From positions 296,823-360,822 of the forward strand of contig NMRA01000300.1 in NCBI GenBank assembly GCA_002633005.1: DNA of 64,000 bases, written 5' to 3'. Positions 47,030 through 56,882 of this stretch are shown one piece after another. A program made the translations under genes and the position numbers. Position 1 is the stretch's first letter. Every line of letters starts with the position of its first letter. Origin of the DNA: Phoronis australis. Lineage: Eukaryota; Phoronida; Phoronidae. Below the pieces are notes generated by a model, which did no database searches, was not told the origin of the DNA, and saw only the letters and a list, made by a program, of their open reading frames with translations.

Positions 47030-49614
47030 TCATGCCTGGAATAGTTTATCACATTTTTCAAAAAACATTTCCGACTCCTCATACATGATGCGTTTGCGGC
47101 TTTTCAGTAAATTTGGCACATCCTTCTCAGTGGCACCAGGCAATAGAACAGGCACAATAGTTTTTGCTTTCTCGGGTTCTGATCTTTCATATACAATTTC
47201 CTTGATAAAGAGTTGCTCATGACGTGACGCCGTCAAATGTTCACTCACAAAAACTAAAACAAATTTGCTGTTTCTTTGCATGGTCATCCCCTCATCTATT
47301 ACATTCCTCCCCGGAGTCATGTCACTGTCTAGCGACCAGCCACTAACCTGGCAATGCCTTTGAATCTGTTTAACAATTTCTACAACCATAACTTCATCAT
47401 TTCCGCTGTTAATAGCTATGAAATCTTTGAACAGGGGCACGTCTTTGTTTCTAATTTTCTTCGCCATTTCGCGTTTCTCTGCTTCTCCCTTTGACTCTCC
47501 ACTTTTCCCCAGAATGTCCGCCCACAGATCGTAAAGTTTGTCATCGCGATCACCGCCTAACTCTTCCCCTTTCTTACAAGCACTGAGGGCCGTGACATCA
47601 TCTCCATTGAGGAATAAAGCCTTGGCATAATTTCTATATATATGCCAAAGGTCACAGTTCCTACGCAAGCCTTCCTCAAATTGCTGAATAGCATCTGCGA
47701 GATACCTCTGTGACTTTGTCTGTTCATACTTCTTTAAATACCACACTCCCAATAGCTCGAACCCATACCCATTATCTTTCTCCAATTCTACAGCCTTAGT
47801 GAGACAATCATGTGCTTTCTCCATATTGCCTGTTTCTGTGTACACTTGCCCAATACGCCTTAAAACAACTGACATGTTCTTCTCTTCTGTTAGCTCCATA
47901 GCCATGTCCATGCACTCCAGCATAGTGAAGCTTTTGTGTTCAGCTCTCACATCTGTCACAATCTCACCCAGTTGCTTATTCCCTGCGTCTCTACACATTA
48001 AAGTTCCCATGAAGTTCCATGCCTTGAGAGTCATGTCACGCATTCTTGTCTGTATATGTTCCTCACTCAAACCTACACTGGAAAGCTCCCCACTCTGGAA
48101 AGATGGAGAAGCATCGTTTGAGACAACCCAGTAGAAGTTCTTCATGGAGTCCATAAAATAATAGTTGTCATGTTCACGACTGTGCATCTTGAAACACAAA
48201 AAAGCAAAATTGAAATGCCACTCCCGTTGTTCAAATGGTGCAACTTTCTCACTTTGCTCCAGCACGCCTTGATAATACCGTCTCACTACGTCCTCTCCAA
48301 CATCAAAGTAAGCTTCCGTTATCACTAAGGCCTCTGCCAGCTCATACAGCGCTCGCGCCTTGCTTGCTGTATGCACATGTCCGTCCCCACTGTTGAGCAG
48401 CTCAAGCTTTCTACGATATGTGTCGGCATCGTCTTCCTTACCCAACGCTTTATACGTGAAAATTAGGTTCAACATTGCATTGACATTAGTTGGATCTTCC
48501 TGTAATACATCCTTAAACCACTTTATTCCCTTTGAATCCTGGTTGTCCATTACAGCCAAAAACCCCAGCAGGTTCATGACGGGGTGTCTCCGAACATATT
48601 GCTCTCTCTCAAACATCTTAACAAGACGTTCGTACAACTTTGGCTTTTTCCTTAAGTAAGGATGGTTAAAATGTCCACACTTGCCTTTCTTAAACACATT
48701 TTCTGCAGGTTCCTGAAACAGAATCACAACATTTTAACCAAGTAATTACACAGAATGTAAAAAACTTTATAAACACAACATCAAATACCATCTAGCTTGT
48801 TGCACATTTTACACGCAGATCCACCTTTATGTGAGGCTGGATCAGAAGAAAGACATGTAACGACATAGCAGAGACATGTAATGACATAGCAGAGACATGT
48901 AGACGAATCCAATTTGTTCTGACTCATGACGGGTCACAGAAATGACGTCAAGTAACTTAGCAACCAAGCGTGGGCCGGTCCTCCCAGCACAGCTGCTGAT
49001 ACTAGGCTTGTGTTACAGTTTTTGGACTGCATGTGTCAGACAAGTTGATGCCTGTGCAAAAGAGAAAGCCACAACCCTGAGAATAAACAGCACTGCGTGG
49101 TTCATGGCTTTCTAATGCTAGTTAATGAGCAACGGATCATGAGGTGAGTGAATAGCAAAGCATATGCATAGGCTCCTTTATAAGGAGCCATGATGTGGCC
49201 TCATAAAGGAGGATACGCATATACAATTGAACGCTGTCCCAATAGAAACAGTGGTTTGTTTGAGCTCCAACTGTTTTGATTTTTGGTCTCTCCCCACACA
49301 ATGTATTTTGAAGTGTACCAGTGCAGTCTGTTCTCCACCTATGTTACCTGATTGGAGTATTGTGAACATTTATCTTGAGAATGGTTTAGTGACAATAAAC
49401 CGAGACGTTGATTAATAAAATGTTTTTGTTTGCATAATTTGGGCTGATTCATATTTTGGTCAAGAATAAAAATGAGTGAATAAGATTTTCAAATTTACCA
49501 GCAATGTGCACAGAATGATATTACTTAATTGCACATGTCCTTGAAGGTCTGTCTCATTCAGCAGCAGCAGGAACAGCAGGAGCAGCAGCAGCAGCAGCAG
49601 GAGCAGCAGCAGCA

Positions 49615-49651
<37 letters not shown>

Positions 49652-49897
49652 CAGCATATATAAGGTTATGGGTGAGCAAGCCTGAGATATTAATTGAGAA
49701 TTACTAAAATCTTTATCATCACCATTATTAGCAAAATAGTGGATGTTATACAGATATACCTGTATCCCTTGTAGGGGGGGTTTTCTTTCTGAACTGAGGT
49801 GAAACAGCTGCTTCAGTCTTGGCCACAGTAGAATGGTGACAACAACTGAGCACAAACCACCAGCAGCCATCAGGAGGAGGCTGATACTTCTGTTCAT
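47030..49897 (-). CDS. Membrane-anchored TPR-TIR domain protein
   Basis: Two coding exons, 49897-49760 and 48712-47030 (minus), join in phase 0 and give 606 aa from the first Met of the upstream exon. Residues about 7-26 form one hydrophobic helix followed by basic residues, so the bulk should be cytosolic. Tetratricopeptide motifs are visible near residues 125-151, 329-359, 363-395 and 400-435. Residues about 474-605 form a TIR domain: beta-A start FIAINSGN, box 2 with SDMTPGRNV, then KFVLVFVSEHL and FIKEIVYE followed by TIVPVLLPG. Glu551 lines up with the catalytic Glu of SARM1 in its HKEIV motif. TIR domains act as adaptors or NAD-cleaving enzymes; which applies here is inference. The start is uncertain: the frame stays open for 50 codons upstream of 49912, adding a Cys-rich segment with an N-I-T sequon. 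Confidence 0.85.
49559..49657 (+). repeat. CAG/CTG trinucleotide-rich tract
   Basis: Interrupted (CAG)n with GAG variants in the intron of the TPR-TIR gene. The polyleucine open frame on the minus strand here is the repeat, not exon. Confidence 0.92.
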
Positions 49898-51325
49898 GTT
49901 GCCAGTAACAGCCTGGAAAACACAATATTTAACATAACTGACATCCATTGCCACAGCTATACACCAGCTTTGAACAGCACTACTTGAGCACTTGTCTCGC
50001 GGATCACTTTTTGTAATATTACAATGATCCAACATATCTTCCAATTCAAACAATGAACTTGCCAACCCAGTAGCTGAGTTAATACTAGTTAGGCCTACAA
50101 TACATTACAATTTAACTTGCTGTTCTAGAACCTGGAATAACGCTTAATCTCAAGGTGATGAATGTGCAGTGAACATGGAATCCCAAGATCTAGCATGTTC
50201 TCTCAGTCGTAGACTATAAGCACTTGTCCTGCAAGACAACAAAGTCATTATAGAAGACTGTATAAGTCGATGTTGGGTTGAGTTGAATTTTTACACTATG
50301 AAGATAAAGCTAACAATGGGTATTACAAATTGTACCTAACTGGGCAAGTGGCAGCAGAAGATGTTCTTGTATTTATTTTTTATTTTTTTGTTCAACAAGC
50401 AAAGTAGTTTTGTACACAACCTGCGGGTACATGGAGGCATGGACGTGGTTTTGATACAGAGCGAATGTGTTAGTAACATAAGATGAACATTACAAAAATG
50501 TGGCTTGAAGTCCAGAGCTGCAGTGAAATGTGGTCTGTAGTCCAGAGCTGCAGTGAAATGTGGTTTGTANAGTCTTGGCCACAGTAGAATGGTGACAACA
50601 ACTGAGCACAAACCACCACCAGCCATCAGGAGGAGGCTGATACTTCGGTTCATGTTGCCAGTAACAGCCTGGAAAACACAATATTTAACATAACTGACAT
50701 CCATTGCCACAGCTATACACCAGCTTTGAACAGCACTACTTGAGCACTTGTCTCGCGGATCACTTTTTGTAATATTACAACGACCCAACATATCTTCCTA
50801 TTCAAACAATGAACTTGCCAACCCAGTAGCTGAGCTAATACTAGTTAGGCCTACAATACATTACAATTTAACTTGCTGTTCTAGAACCTGGAATAACGCT
50901 TAATCTCAAGGTCATGCATGTGCCGTGAACATGGAATCCCAAGATCTAGCATGTTCTCTCAGTCGTAGACTATAAGCACTTGTCCTGCAAGACAACAAAG
51001 TCATTACAGAAGACTCTATAAGTCGATGTTGGGTTGAGTTGAATTTTTACACTATGAAGATAAAGCTAACAATGGGTATTATAAATTGTACCTAACTGGG
51101 CAAGTGGCAGCAGAAGATGTTCTTGCATTTATTTTTTATTTTTTTGTTCAACAAGCAAAGTAGTTTTGTACACAACCTGCGGGTACATGGAGGCATGGAC
51201 GTGGTTTTGATACAGAGCGAATGTGTTAGTAACATAAGATGAACATTACAAAAATGTGGCTTGAAGTCCAGAGCTGCAGTGAAATGTGGTCTGTAGTCCA
51301 GAGCTGCAGTGAAATGTGGTTTGTA
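49815..51325 (-). repeat. 755-bp tandem near-duplicate containing the TPR-TIR membrane-anchor exon, joined by an 'n'
   Basis: Copy 1 is 49815-50569 and copy 2 is 50571-51325, each 755 bp, meeting at the n at 50570. Each starts AGTCTTGGCCACAGTAGAAT and ends AATGTGGTTTGTA. Copy 2 holds a truncated version of the membrane-anchor exon. In the open frame just upstream of that exon copy 2 has TAG where copy 1 has TTG, plus a D-to-G and an H-to-R change. Likely two haplotypes. Confidence 0.9.
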
Positions 51326-52249
51326 GTCCAGAGCTGCAGTGAAATGCTGTGAAATATTTTGTGCAACTGAACCGACACAAAATGTGTGGCTCTCAAAAGC
51401 AACAACTTTGTGTGGCCCAACAAGGCAGGACTGGATTCAAGTGGAACACTAACTGAAAGCAAACTGTATCAGTCGTGCACATGGAAGTGAACGCAAATTG
51501 TAGCTGTAGAGTGTCTGTTAAGGAAAAGGACTGTGGAGATAGCTCGGATTTCTGAGAAACTTTAATGTTTAACTTCTGTGTGACACTGATTGAATACAAA
51601 AATACGTTTCTATTAGTTTTTGGTTGCTTATAATCAACTAGATAATTAACAGTTTATGAGATGAACTTGGCAGAAATTAGTGCCCAGTTGATTTCAGGGA
51701 TGAAAAGTTTCTTATAATCTTAAATGTAGAAGCATCTTTAGCTGTTTTCATTGTGGGTTTAATCTTGACTTAGTATTCAAAATTACTTTTGACTACCAAA
51801 AATAATTGTCTCAGTGTCCCTTCTCAGCTTAACCACGTTACAAGTTATGACTAGATTTCTCTGTACATTGAGAGTAAAGTCAGAATCGAGATCACTGAGA
51901 CACAAACTTATGCACTTGTAGATTTAAATGGTGAGAGCATCAAGTGGAGGGCACAGGATTAGACATGCAGTCAACCACTGGTAGACCATAAGTTTACTAG
52001 AGTACAGAATATACATATCTTGAGTTTACTCAAAAGTAGTGCAGAGTGTCAAAAATAATTTGGAGGTCAATTACAAGTGTAAAGAGTAACCCCCCGGCCC
52101 AGGAAAATTGTCTTCTAACTCACTTCGTCTCAACTGATCAAGATCTACCAATTTGGAGCAACATATAAACACACAGGTCCAGCTTACATTATCAGAGAAA
52201 ATGGAACAAATGCAAGCTGTGTGCAGAGGGGCGATGCAAGGCCCTGCGA

Positions 52250-52400
52250 GGCCAAGTGACTGTTGCCCAAAGAGAGGCCATCATAGTGAAGCCAAGTGAC
52301 TCAACTGTTGCCCAAAGAGAGGCCATCATAGTGAAGCCAAGTGACTCAACTGTTGCCCAAAGAGAGGCTATGTGAAGCCAAGTGACTCAACTGTTGCCCA
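52250..52400 (+). repeat. 45-bp tandem repeat, about 3 copies
   Basis: The unit GCCAAGTGACTCAACTGTTG followed by CCCAAAGAGAGGCCATCATAGTGAA repeats with start points at 52291 and 52336. The last copy is shortened. Confidence 0.88.
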
Positions 52401-52431
52401 AATCAAATGCCAGGATGAATTCTCAAATATC

Positions 52432-53006
52432 GTTGGCCAAATGAGTGAACGTTACGCACGTACATTATGTGGTAAATTAATTCTTGTTAGTGGCGTAAAT
52501 TAATTACTAACAGCCTAAATGAGCTTTTAAAGCCGTAAATTAATTCTTTATGGCATTAAACTAATAATCTACGGCATAAATTAACTTCTAGCGGCGTAAA
52601 TTAATTATTTGCGGCGTAAACCTATAGTTGGCCAAATGGACGTGTGTAAATTCACTTCAATTTATACAGTGAACAATTAATTTACAACGGTAACAGTTAC
52701 AACGGTAACAGTTACAACGGTAACAGTTACAACGGTAACAGTTACAACGGTAACAGTTACAACGGTAACAGTTACAACGGTAACAGTTACAACGGTAACA
52801 GTTACAACGGTAACAGTTACAACGGTAACAGTAACAACGGTAACAGTTACAACGGTAACAGTTATTTTGCACCGCAAATAATTAATTAATATGCTGTCAA
52901 ATTAACGGAGTGACGTAATCAATTAATTAACGATTAACGCCGCAAACAACTTAATTTAGGCACGTAGGGTCTAATTTCTGTGTGTAACGTTCACTATCTG
53001 GCTAAC
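52432..53006. mobile_element. Candidate non-autonomous DNA element with terminal inverted repeats
   Basis: The left end GTTGGCCAAATGAGTGAACG and the reverse complement of the right end, GTTAGCCAGATAGTGAACG, match over about 25-27 bp. Internal GGCGTAAATTAATT units repeat in the left arm, with similar sequence in opposite sense on the right. A 15-bp array (52680-52866) is nested inside. The flanks TCAAATATC and TCAAACAAC agree at 7 of 9 positions, a possible decayed target duplication. Confidence 0.6.
52680..52866 (+). repeat. 15-bp tandem array (TTACAACGGTAACAG)
   Basis: Twelve nearly perfect units with one GTAACAACG variant. Long minus-strand frames (CYRCN repeats, VTVVT repeats) are produced by the array and are not genes. 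Confidence 0.95.
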
Positions 53007-54081
53007 TCAAACAACAATGTCGTCACTAGTGTTACACTTAACTAGTAAGTAGGCCCACTAAACTTTACAATCCAGGCTGATGACTACAAGTACACAAGTA
53101 GGCCTACACGGTGAAAGAATAAATAGTTTTACAGCACAGGCACCTTTAAGTAGCCCTCGACCATATACTGTACTGTTACTATAGTGTATAGTTGAGGGCT
53201 GATCAAAGGTGCCAGTGGTAGAGACCAGTACAGGACAGTCAAAGACGCTTACAAGTCAGGTGCCTGACAGCTATATGTTCACTTCTAACTCCTTAGACTT
53301 CACAATTCCACGTATCCGATGGAAGACTGGGAAGTTTTAATTGCAATAAGCCACAGAGGCACAACACAACCAACACCGCCCAAGGGGTGGGATTTTCCGG
53401 TTTTCTACGAAAACGAAAATCGGCAAAACTTGGCGAACGCCATCAAACGGTCAAGGCCGTTGGCCTACTTTTGTCATCGCCCTCTTTTGGAGGCTTGAAC
53501 ACAATCTCAGAGTTAGGCGAAAAATGAGTTCGGCGCGCTAATCAGGTGTTTCTGTTCTGAACCGCTACCCTGAATCATGTAACCGGGGATTTTATTCAGT
53601 AGCACTTCTTCACTAATCGCTTTCACTGCGTCAGACTGAATATTCTGAATCCGTAAGGCCTAACGGGTATAGTATGTCAACGCCGGAATGGGTGTAAAAC
53701 TCCCGTAAATAGTCATTGACAGCCATTGCCATTGCATCACGCTAACGCGACCCAGTCGCTCAACAACTTTTTACACTTGCGACGTGGTGTGAGAATAGAT
53801 ACTCATTTATAAGTTTGTGGTATGAGCCGTCCAACGTTGATTAGACTACTCGGGGGAGAAAACTGGACTAAGTTGAGGTGTTTCAAACATGCAATATGAA
53901 CTCAAGGTTTAAATTTGTCGTTTTCATATTGCATGAATCTCCTTCAAGTCCTTCATTAAGCATGAATGTGAGTTGTTTGAGACTTGACAGGTTTTCCTTT
54001 CAAGGAGTAAAAGCCGCCACGACTCCAGAAAGAACGAGTTATGATCTGTTTTTAAATCAAAATATTTCACATTGTTTCTAG

Positions 54082-54321
54082 GTGTGGTGAGATAACCCCT
54101 CTATGTTTCTGACAAGTCGTCTTCGTTCACTGCCCACCTGTAAGGGACACTCTACTGGGGTTCTCCCATCACCTCCACTATGGGCGTGGCTCCTGGATCA
54201 CCCATTGTCAGCGACACTGCACGACAGATCTGCCTACACATGGCTGTCTAAGCAGAGAGCACTCACTCAGGCGGCACCGTACAAGTCACACCAGAGGTTT
54301 CTGAAGCTATGCGAATTATGA
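54082..54321 (+). CDS. Candidate 5' exon of NAGS with mitochondrial presequence
   Basis: A good acceptor (TTGTTTCTAG) ends at 54081. The ATG at 54103 opens 72 codons, MFLTSRLRSLPTCKGHS onward, rich in Arg, Ser and Leu with almost no acidic residues, as in mitochondrial targeting peptides. The segment QRFLKLCEL resembles the stretch just before the next conserved NAGS block. The problem is that no clear phase-0 donor is visible before the stop at 54319, so the join to 56883 cannot be drawn. A further small exon may exist. Tentative. Confidence 0.35.
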
Positions 54322-55394
54322 TTAATTCATTACTTTGAAGTATGGCATAGTTTGTGTCTGAAGCAATATCAGCTTATGCCAAGAATTGTGGGACAAAACT
54401 CGACTTACCTCAAACTCCAACTGCTGCTTGCTGGTTTAATTAAAGTAGTTGGCCCTATTATGCTGCACAAACAGCAGATCAGTACTGGCAACGTTGTATA
54501 AAAGTTTTAGGTTGTAAACTCACATTTCTTGTCCAGTTTCCAAAAGTCTAAAATCTTTTGAATCAAGTGTGCTTTTCACAAACTATGCAAATATTTAAAA
54601 ACTTTCAAAACGAAAATTTATAAAAAATGCCTTTGTCGCCCCCAATGTGTTTACATGTATGATGAGTCTGGTTACTAAGAGAACCATATGGCCTGTGGCA
54701 TCCAGTGTGTTTATGGTGAGTCTGGTTATATAGAGAACCATATGGCCTGTGGTGTCCTGAACCAATGTAATTGTCTACTGTACAACTACGTGATGTCTTT
54801 GATCGTTGCTGAGATTTTTACGGTACGTAAAGCGGTCTAGTAGCGCAATCTCGACATGTGGGTGTCATTGAGAATTCTTTTCATATGCACTTGTAATGCG
54901 CCAAGCATCTGGATGTAATGCTGAGTTCTTTCAGCTCTGCTACTACTGAGTTGAACGGTGTGACTTCGAGTCTATGTTTGCATGTTTGCATGTAATTCAG
55001 TTTGTGTTGGATCTCAGTTCAGTCACTATGCTTTGTCAGTGAAGTGGAGTGCTGAAGCATCATGTTGGAAACAAGTATTTTTATTAGGTCAAGCACATTA
55101 CTTTGTGAATTCTTCTAGTAGAGAAACATTCAGAATTTCAATCATGACTCAGAGAGATTTGACTAGGTTTCCAAACAGGACTCAATACAGACTGCATCAC
55201 CATGTGTAAATACTGATTGTCTCCCGTGTTCATTTATGTCTAGTCTGATTCACTTCTACACTCACGCAGGTTGTCTCAACACAGCAGTAGTGTCGCCCTC
55301 TACCACTCTCATCGGCAGATAAACAACGGAGGACATGATCTTAGAAGATTTCTAGAAGTACGAATCTCTAGTTAGTACTAGTACTGTCCATTGT

Positions 55395-55502
55395 TTTGAT
55401 CACTCTTGACCATAATCATATAGTGCCAGTGTGTCAATCACTCTTGTCCATACTCACATAGTGTCAGTGTGTCAATCACTCTTGTCCATACTCATATAGC
55501 CA
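55395..55502 (+). repeat. 39-bp tandem repeat, about 3 copies
   Basis: Units of ATCACTCTTGTCCATACTCA followed by TATAGTGTCAGTGTGTCA in tandem. The first copy is diverged. Confidence 0.8.
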
Positions 55503-56032
55503 CCCTTTTCTTACTACTATGGATTTCAGCTCACAGCTGAGCTAGAATTGAAGGATCAGAAGAATTAATTTATAATTGTAGACTAAGAGATTTTCTTCAA
55601 TCAGTGTCCTCAAATTTTTAAGAAAAATGTTTAAACTTGAGCAATTGAATTCTACTGAAGCTGAAAATCCAGTCAAGTTGAACAAAGAACAAAAAGTGAA
55701 GTGTGTACTCATGCCACATGTTGGAAGTGATTTCACTGCTGGTGCTCAATATGTTTGTGTTTAAATGATAAAATGTGGAAGTTGAGAAATAACCGAATCC
55801 TCGGGCACATTCCACTTAGTGCCTATCATTGCTCGAAATCGAACAGGAAGCTGAAATGTAAACATTGGTATTACCTGAGACTCCTTATTCCTAATGTGTG
55901 TGTCTGTAGTAAAGGTACGCTAACATGCGAACATGTGAACTTGATCAGACCCTGAGCTGAATGAACCTTTGATTAAATTACCGCTGTCAACCTTGTTCAC
56001 CAGGTTGTATTGATGTGCAAATGTCTTAAAAT

Positions 56033-56134
56033 TAAAAACATGGACGATCACCGCACAAATAAAAAAGTTGATGTTCAATCAACGTTGATTGAACATGGAA
56101 CTTTTTTATTTGTGCGGCGATCGTCCGGTTTTTA
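56033..56134. repeat. Near-perfect palindrome, about 100 nt
   Basis: The centre is at 56083/56084 within AATCAACGTTGATT. Arms pair through ATGTTCAATCAAC, then (after a one-base bulge and mismatch) CCGCACAAATAAAAAAG with its complement at 56101-56117, then GGACGATC and TAAAAAC. This is likely a small hairpin MITE. Confidence 0.8.
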
Positions 56135-56882
56135 GTCTTACTATGGCCAAAAACTGATTTAAATGTCTTAAATTATGTTAGCTCTAACCTCTACAAAAAT
56201 CTAAAAGTTGAATAAATTTACTAACAAAATTTGTTATTTTATATTTACTTGTCTTTGATTTTTCATGATAGGTGTGTTTTTAGTAAATTTTTTGAACAGA
56301 GATTCCTCAAATTATTTGGTCTTTTGTCATGATGTTGATAACGGCATTTTTGAGGGAACTGTGGGTTCTAGTTTTTCAGAAAGAAGCCTTCAAAAATGAA
56401 GAGTATGGCTGTTTTTGCTCAAAATGCTCAAAAAAGTCTATCATTAAAAAACTAAGATCTCTTTCAAAAATCTGAGACATGGTTCCCACGAAATTGCCGT
56501 TATCAACATGTTGACATAAGATTGGAGGAGCAATGTTTTTAAAATCTTTTCAAACTAAAAAAAAATTTTTAACTGAAAAATGCATATCTCATGAAAAAAT
56601 AAAGACATTAAGAATAACACATTTTGTTAGGAAATTTATTAACCTTTCAGGAAAAATAACTTTCTAGGGGTTAGAACTAACGGGATTTATAATATTTGTA
56701 GATAAGTACGGTTGGTAAAAAGGTTCACAGTTACCTTAAGGCAATGTACCATAATATTCTAAAATCAGTCTTAATCTTGTTCCTTACTAGGATTAGAAAT
56801 GATATTTAGGTTTCAGAAGAACTGACTGGTAGAGAAAAACGTTGATAATAGCTTTAAGTTTTAACTGTTGTTCTCTTTGCAG

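Larger units (their letters stand above)
51326..54081. other. Intergenic region between divergent TPR-TIR and NAGS genes
   Basis: No exon is recognised. It holds a 45-bp tandem repeat (52250-52400) and a candidate mobile element with a nested array (52432-53006). Promoters of both flanking genes should lie in this interval, most likely 53.2-54.0 kb for NAGS, but no TATA box or initiator could be assigned. Confidence 0.45.
54082..56882 (+). other. Probable first NAGS intron region
   Basis: There is no convincing exon between the 54.1-kb candidate exon and 56883. It contains a two-copy repeat (54661-54765, AGAACCATATGGCCTGTGG), a 39-bp tandem repeat (55395-55500) and a near-palindrome (56033-56134). 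Confidence 0.5.

Noticed and set aside
49460-50065. 201-codon minus-strand open frame with a polyleucine run
   Set aside because: The polyleucine part is the CAG/CTG tract beyond a good donor at 49760. Only the anchor exon portion is accepted, with the Cys-rich part upstream left as uncertain.
52657-52877. CYRCN and VTVVT repeat proteins
   Set aside because: The 15-bp array keeps several frames open; these are not genes.
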